This document shows positions 60,788 through 64,000 of a DNA stretch of 64,000 nucleotides, in pieces. The notes beneath the pieces are model-generated. The model was not told where the DNA came from. It ran no database searches and saw only the letters and a program-made list of their open reading frames with translations. Origin of the DNA: Paenibacillus silagei (GTDB lineage: Bacteria; Bacillota; Bacilli; Paenibacillales; Paenibacillaceae); contig NZ_JAGGLV010000015.1 in assembly GCF_017874735.1 (NCBI RefSeq), positions 124,001 through 188,000 on the forward strand, in the 5' to 3' direction. Positions within the stretch are counted from its first letter, which is position 1; each line of letters opens with the position of its first letter. A program made the translations under genes and the position numbers.

Positions 60788-61993
60788 ATGAATGGATCAA
60801 AAATAAGGTTGCTCTCCCGGACCTGTCTGCTGCGTGTAACACTGGTCTTGCTGATAACGTTGCTTTCAGCCTGCACTTCTGCTGCACAGGAGGATAGTCT
60901 GCAGGAGAATGGGGCAGAAGGCAGTCCGCCGGTCAACGCCCAGCCTGATGAAGCTCCGGGTGTATCCCCGGATTTCCCCTATACTGCTGAGACTTTAGCC
61001 AGCGGACTGGAGGTTCCCTGGGAGATGGCGTTTGCAGCGGATGGACGAATTTTCATTACAGAGCGTTCCGGCAGCCTGCGTGTCATGGAGAACGGCAAGC
61101 TGCGCGATGCTCCGCTGCTGAAGCTCTCGGATCCTTTTGTCAGCAAGGGAGAAGGCGGGCTCTTGGGGCTTGCGCTGGATTCTGATTTTGAGCAGAATGG
61201 ACGGGCTTATGTCTACCACACATACCGTACCGAAGAGGGCGAACCGGCGAACCGGGTGCTGCAGCTTCAGATTGGAAGCAGCTCAGCAGAGATCAGCCGG
61301 GTTCTGCTGGATCATATCCCGGGCGACACCAACCACAACGGCGGGCGGATCAAGATTGGCCCGGACGGGTACTTGTACATCACCACAGGTGACCGCTATG
61401 ATCCGGAGCTGGCGCAGGACAAGGATAATCTGGGCGGCAAAATCCTGCGGATTACGGCCAGCGGCTCCATCCCCGAAGACAACCCGTGGCCCGGATCGCC
61501 GGTCTACAGCATGGGTCACCGCAATGCCCAGGGGCTGGCCTGGCAGCCGGAGAGCGGGGCGCTCTACAGCTCCGAGCATGGCCAGTCCAATCACGATGAG
61601 CTGAATCTCATCAAGGCCGGAGCCAATTATGGCTGGCCGCTGATCGAAGGCGATGAGACCGGAGACGGCCAGCCGAAGCTGGTGACTCCGCTGGTCCACA
61701 GCGGAGAGGAGACCTGGGCTCCGTCAGGAATGACCTTCATTACGCAGGGACCCTGGGCCGGTGAGCTGCTGGTTGCCAATCTGGCCGGACAGCAGCTCCT
61801 AAGGGTATCGCTGCCGCCTGCGGGCGGAACGCCTTCCATTACCAGCCTGTTCAAGGAAAAGTACGGGCGAATCCGTAATGTGGCGGAAGGGCCGGATGGT
61901 ACTCTGTACCTTATGACCAACAACCGCGACGGCAGAGGAGATCCGCAGGCGCAGGATGACCGGCTGATTGCGCTGCGTCCGGACTGGAAGTGA
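60788..61993 (+). CDS. PQQ-dependent sugar dehydrogenase-like lipoprotein
   Basis: 401 residues from ATG 60788 with AAGGAGGT. Signal peptide with lipobox 'LLSAC', so the mature protein is lipid-anchored outside. The soluble glucose dehydrogenase beta-propeller is shown by 'EVPWEMAFAADGRIFITERSG', 'DHIPGDTNHNGGRIKIGPDGYLYITTGD' (catalytic His) and 'GHRNAQGLAWQPESGALYSSEHGQSNHDELNLI'. It would oxidise aldoses if PQQ is available; many Gram-positive members lack proven PQQ supply, so actual activity is open. Confidence 0.9.
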   Translation: MNGSKIRLLSRTCLLRVTLVLLITLLSACTSAAQEDSLQENGAEGSPPVNAQPDEAPGVSPDFPYTAETLASGLEVPWEMAFAADGRIFITERSGSLRVMENGKLRDAPLLKLSDPFVSKGEGGLLGLALDSDFEQNGRAYVYHTYRTEEGEPANRVLQLQIGSSSAEISRVLLDHIPGDTNHNGGRIKIGPDGYLYITTGDRYDPELAQDKDNLGGKILRITASGSIPEDNPWPGSPVYSMGHRNAQGLAWQPESGALYSSEHGQSNHDELNLIKAGANYGWPLIEGDETGDGQPKLVTPLVHSGEETWAPSGMTFITQGPWAGELLVANLAGQQLLRVSLPPAGGTPSITSLFKEKYGRIRNVAEGPDGTLYLMTNNRDGRGDPQAQDDRLIALRPDWK

Positions 61994-62122
61994 AGAATGG
62001 CCGTTTTTTGACTATGTTAACCCTCTGAAATGATGTAACATAACCTTAACTAGCATATACTTACTCGGATTAGGCCAGGCCGCTACAATTGCCTATAGGA
62101 CCTATATGCAGGAGAGGGGAAG

Positions 62123-62971
62123 ATGTCCATGCAAGGAAAAACGGTGCTGGTCACCGGCGCAAACTCCGGGATGGGGCTGGCTACAACCGTGGAAATGGCC
62201 CGCAGGGGAGCAACTGTCATTATGGCCTGCCGCAGCCTTAAGCGGGGGGGAGAGGCTCTTGCCGAAGCGGTGCGGCAGAGCGGCTCCAGCCAGATCCGGC
62301 TGATGCTGTGCGATCTCGCTTCCTTCGATAGCATTCGCGCTTTTGCCGGGGAGTTCACTGCCGAATATCCTGTGCTGGATGTTCTGATCAATAACGCAGG
62401 GGTGGTAGCGCTGAAGCGTGAGCTGACAGCAGATGGCTACGAGCTGGATCTGGGCGTGAATCATCTGGGGCACTTTCTGCTGACCCACCTGCTGCTGGAT
62501 AACCTCAAGGCTGCTGAACAGGGGCGGATTGTTGTCGTGGCATCGGGAGCGTATAAGATCGGCAAGCTCTATCTGGAGGATCATACGCTGTCGCGCGGCT
62601 TCAATCCGGCCAAAGCGTACGGCCGCTCCAAGCTGGCGAATATTCTCTTCACCCGTGAGCTGGCTGCGCGCCTGAAGGGAACGCAGGTGACGGTGAACAG
62701 CCTGCATCCGGGTGCAGTGGGAACGAGCATCGGCGTGAACCGGGAGACGGGCTTCGGACGCCGGGTTCTGAAGCTGGTGTCCTACTTCTTCCTCACTCCA
62801 GAGCAGGGGGCGGATACGGCCATCTATCTGGCGACTGCACCGGAGCTGGACGGGGTAAGCGGGCAATATTATTACCGCCGCAAGATCAAGGAACTGACGC
62901 CACGGGCGGAGGATACAGAAGCGGCCGCACGATTATGGAAGTGGAGTCTGGAGCAGACGGGACTTGAGTAA
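62123..62971 (+). CDS. short-chain dehydrogenase/reductase
   Basis: 282 residues; ATG 62123 or 62129, with GGAGAGGGG upstream. NAD(P) motif 'VTGANSGMGLATTVEMARRG', 'NNAGVV', and catalytic Tyr-x3-Lys 'AKAYGRSKLANILF' are intact. Similar to retinol-dehydrogenase-like SDRs. The substrate is unknown. Confidence 0.92.
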   Translation: MSMQGKTVLVTGANSGMGLATTVEMARRGATVIMACRSLKRGGEALAEAVRQSGSSQIRLMLCDLASFDSIRAFAGEFTAEYPVLDVLINNAGVVALKRELTADGYELDLGVNHLGHFLLTHLLLDNLKAAEQGRIVVVASGAYKIGKLYLEDHTLSRGFNPAKAYGRSKLANILFTRELAARLKGTQVTVNSLHPGAVGTSIGVNRETGFGRRVLKLVSYFFLTPEQGADTAIYLATAPELDGVSGQYYYRRKIKELTPRAEDTEAAARLWKWSLEQTGLE

Positions 62972-63089
62972 TGTGGTTTCAGTAGGGTTGCTTCAGCATT
63001 GCTGCAACTGTAGAGCTACTGCGTAATATGATCGGCTTGGAGTATAATTAATGTACAGTGCTTATACCACAATTAGGAGGAAATAGAGC

Positions 63090-63593
63090 ATGGAATGGCA
63101 GGCTTATAACATAGAGGATGCACGAATTGAGGATTTGGGAGCAATTGTGGAGATCTATAATTCAACGGTTGCCGGAAGAGTGGTAACTGCGGATCTTGAA
63201 CCGGTTAGCGTGGAGGAGCGGGTGGGATGGTTCCATGAGCATAGCAGCCATCACCGGCCGCTGTGGGTACTGAGACAGGGCGGCGAGATCGCGGCCTGGT
63301 TCAGCTTCCAGTCGTTCTACGGACGTCCGGCCTATAATGGAACAGCAGAGATTAGTGTCTATGTAAATGAGAAATTCCGCGGCAGCGGTGCGGGAAGTAT
63401 TCTGCTCGCCAAGGCAGTGGAGGAATGTCCGCGCCTTGGGCTGCAGAATCTGGTCGGGTTCGTATTCGGCCATAACGAGCCCAGCCTCGCCCTGCTGCGG
63501 AAGTTCGAATTCAAAGAATGGGGGCTTTTGCCGGGAGTCGCGGTGCTTGACGGCATCCCGCGCGATCTGGTCATCATCGGCCGCAAGCTGTAA
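63090..63593 (+). CDS. GNAT acetyltransferase, phosphinothricin-acetyltransferase-like
   Basis: 167 residues with TTAGGAGG upstream and TATAAT at 63043-63048. The opening 'IEDLGAIVEIYNSTVAGRVVTADLEPVSVEERVGWF' and 'AEISVYVNEKFRGSGAGSILL' follow the PAT/MddA family, which acetylates phosphinothricin or methionine sulfoximine-type amines. The natural substrate is not known. Confidence 0.87.
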   Translation: MEWQAYNIEDARIEDLGAIVEIYNSTVAGRVVTADLEPVSVEERVGWFHEHSSHHRPLWVLRQGGEIAAWFSFQSFYGRPAYNGTAEISVYVNEKFRGSGAGSILLAKAVEECPRLGLQNLVGFVFGHNEPSLALLRKFEFKEWGLLPGVAVLDGIPRDLVIIGRKL

Positions 63594-63612
63594 ATATATA
63601 AATCAACAGGCC

Positions 63613-63966
63613 TTATTGAGGTTGCGGAGGAGCGCTGAAGGCGGAACGGCATTCCTCTTCCGTAATCCATGATTCCGACCAGACCTGGAGATCGCGGATG
63701 ACGGATTCCAGCGCCCGGCCTTTGCCTGTAAGCGAATACTGGATGCGGACGGGGGTCTCAGGGAATACCTCGCGCAGCACGATGCCTTCCTGCTCCAGCT
63801 CCTTCAGCCGTTCGGACAGCAGCCGGCCGCTGACAGGCAGCGAGGACTCAATTTCCCCGAAGCGCTGGGGACCCTGCAAAAGCTGATAGATGATTAAGCC
63901 CGTCCAGCGTCTGCCGATAATATCCATGCTTTTTTGTAATCTTGGACATAACTCTGTGGATTTCAT
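63613..63966 (-). CDS. HxlR family transcriptional regulator
   Basis: About 117 residues from ATG 63966, preceded by AGAGGTGAG. The winged helix 'IIGRRWTGLIIYQLLQGPQRFGEIESSLPVSGRLLSERLKELEQEGIV' matches HxlR/MarR-like DNA-binding domains; the conserved N-terminal Cys ('TELCPRLQ') is present and may sense thiol or aldehyde stress. It converges with the GNAT gene and its target lies outside the window or is itself. Confidence 0.93.
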   Translation of the reverse strand: MKSTELCPRLQKSMDIIGRRWTGLIIYQLLQGPQRFGEIESSLPVSGRLLSERLKELEQEGIVLREVFPETPVRIQYSLTGKGRALESVIRDLQVWSESWITEEECRSAFSAPPQPQ

Positions 63967-64000
63967 TAGGCTCACCTCTTACTGTACATTATAAACGAAA

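Noticed and set aside
1..64000. tRNA, rRNA, insertion sequences or prophage genes
   Set aside because: No transposase, integrase, rRNA or cloverleaf-like sequence was recognised on either strand.

Overview
The window looks like a chromosomal segment of a Paenibacillus-type Gram-positive spore former (phylum Bacillota). The reasons are strong AGGAGG-type ribosome binding sites, frequent TTG/GTG starts, tight operons, roughly 50-55 percent GC, and homologs typical of that group (YigZ, LplJ, SpoIIM-like protein, MocR-Ddl pair, AT-rich intergenic repeat arrays). This assignment is an inference; no rRNA, tRNA or species marker is present.

Region 1 (1-13.8 kb) is one long forward locus for a Tad/Flp-type secretion or pilus machine: a SAF-domain CpaB-like protein, a TadZ/CpaE-like P-loop protein, TadA, TadB and TadC homologs, two tandem miniature pilin-like proteins (one only 47 residues), two TadE/F-like pseudopilins, a small secreted protein, and two large exported PKD/Ig-repeat proteins (758 and 1291 aa). 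This is the best candidate in the window for an under-described system: a Gram-positive Tad-like apparatus apparently dedicated to its own surface or exported proteins.

Region 2 (13.9-40 kb) is mostly housekeeping: a papain-like peptidase, transketolase, PpnP, an ABC-2 exporter, an orphan 75-nt transcription unit with a 9-codon ORF, GNAT, a 3-hydroxyisobutyrate dehydrogenase-like enzyme, glucose-6-phosphate isomerase, YigZ, TetR, YjbQ, a sulfate importer operon (cysT-cysW-cysA-sbp), an MBL-fold hydrolase, an NAD(P)-binding epimerase-like protein with an AraC regulator, a SpoIIM-like membrane protein whose promoter is overlaid by a perfect 48-bp palindrome with a TetR gene downstream, an ABC half-transporter, a HAD phosphatase, a DMT exporter, a DUF457 membrane protein and lipoate ligase.

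Region 3 (41-56.2 kb) is a cobalamin assembly and salvage cluster in two blocks. Block 1 is threonine-phosphate decarboxylase, CbiZ, CbiB and a phosphoglycerate-mutase-like phosphatase. Block 2 is cobT-cobU-cobS, then cobQ. A MocR-type regulator, D-Ala-D-Ala ligase and an aminotransferase sit between them. The spacers are rich in repeats: three four-unit arrays with an identical forward-forward-reverse-reverse layout and about 50/61/50-bp spacing, a fourth array with the same layout but a different unit, two unrelated 51-bp tandem arrays, and a leader ORF built from duplicated copies of the next gene's 5' end. No cobalamin riboswitch was seen.

Region 4 (56.2-64 kb) holds a chemotaxis receptor, a queuosine-precursor transporter preceded by a convincing preQ1-I riboswitch, an M24 aminopeptidase, a PQQ-type sugar dehydrogenase lipoprotein, an SDR, a GNAT and an HxlR regulator.
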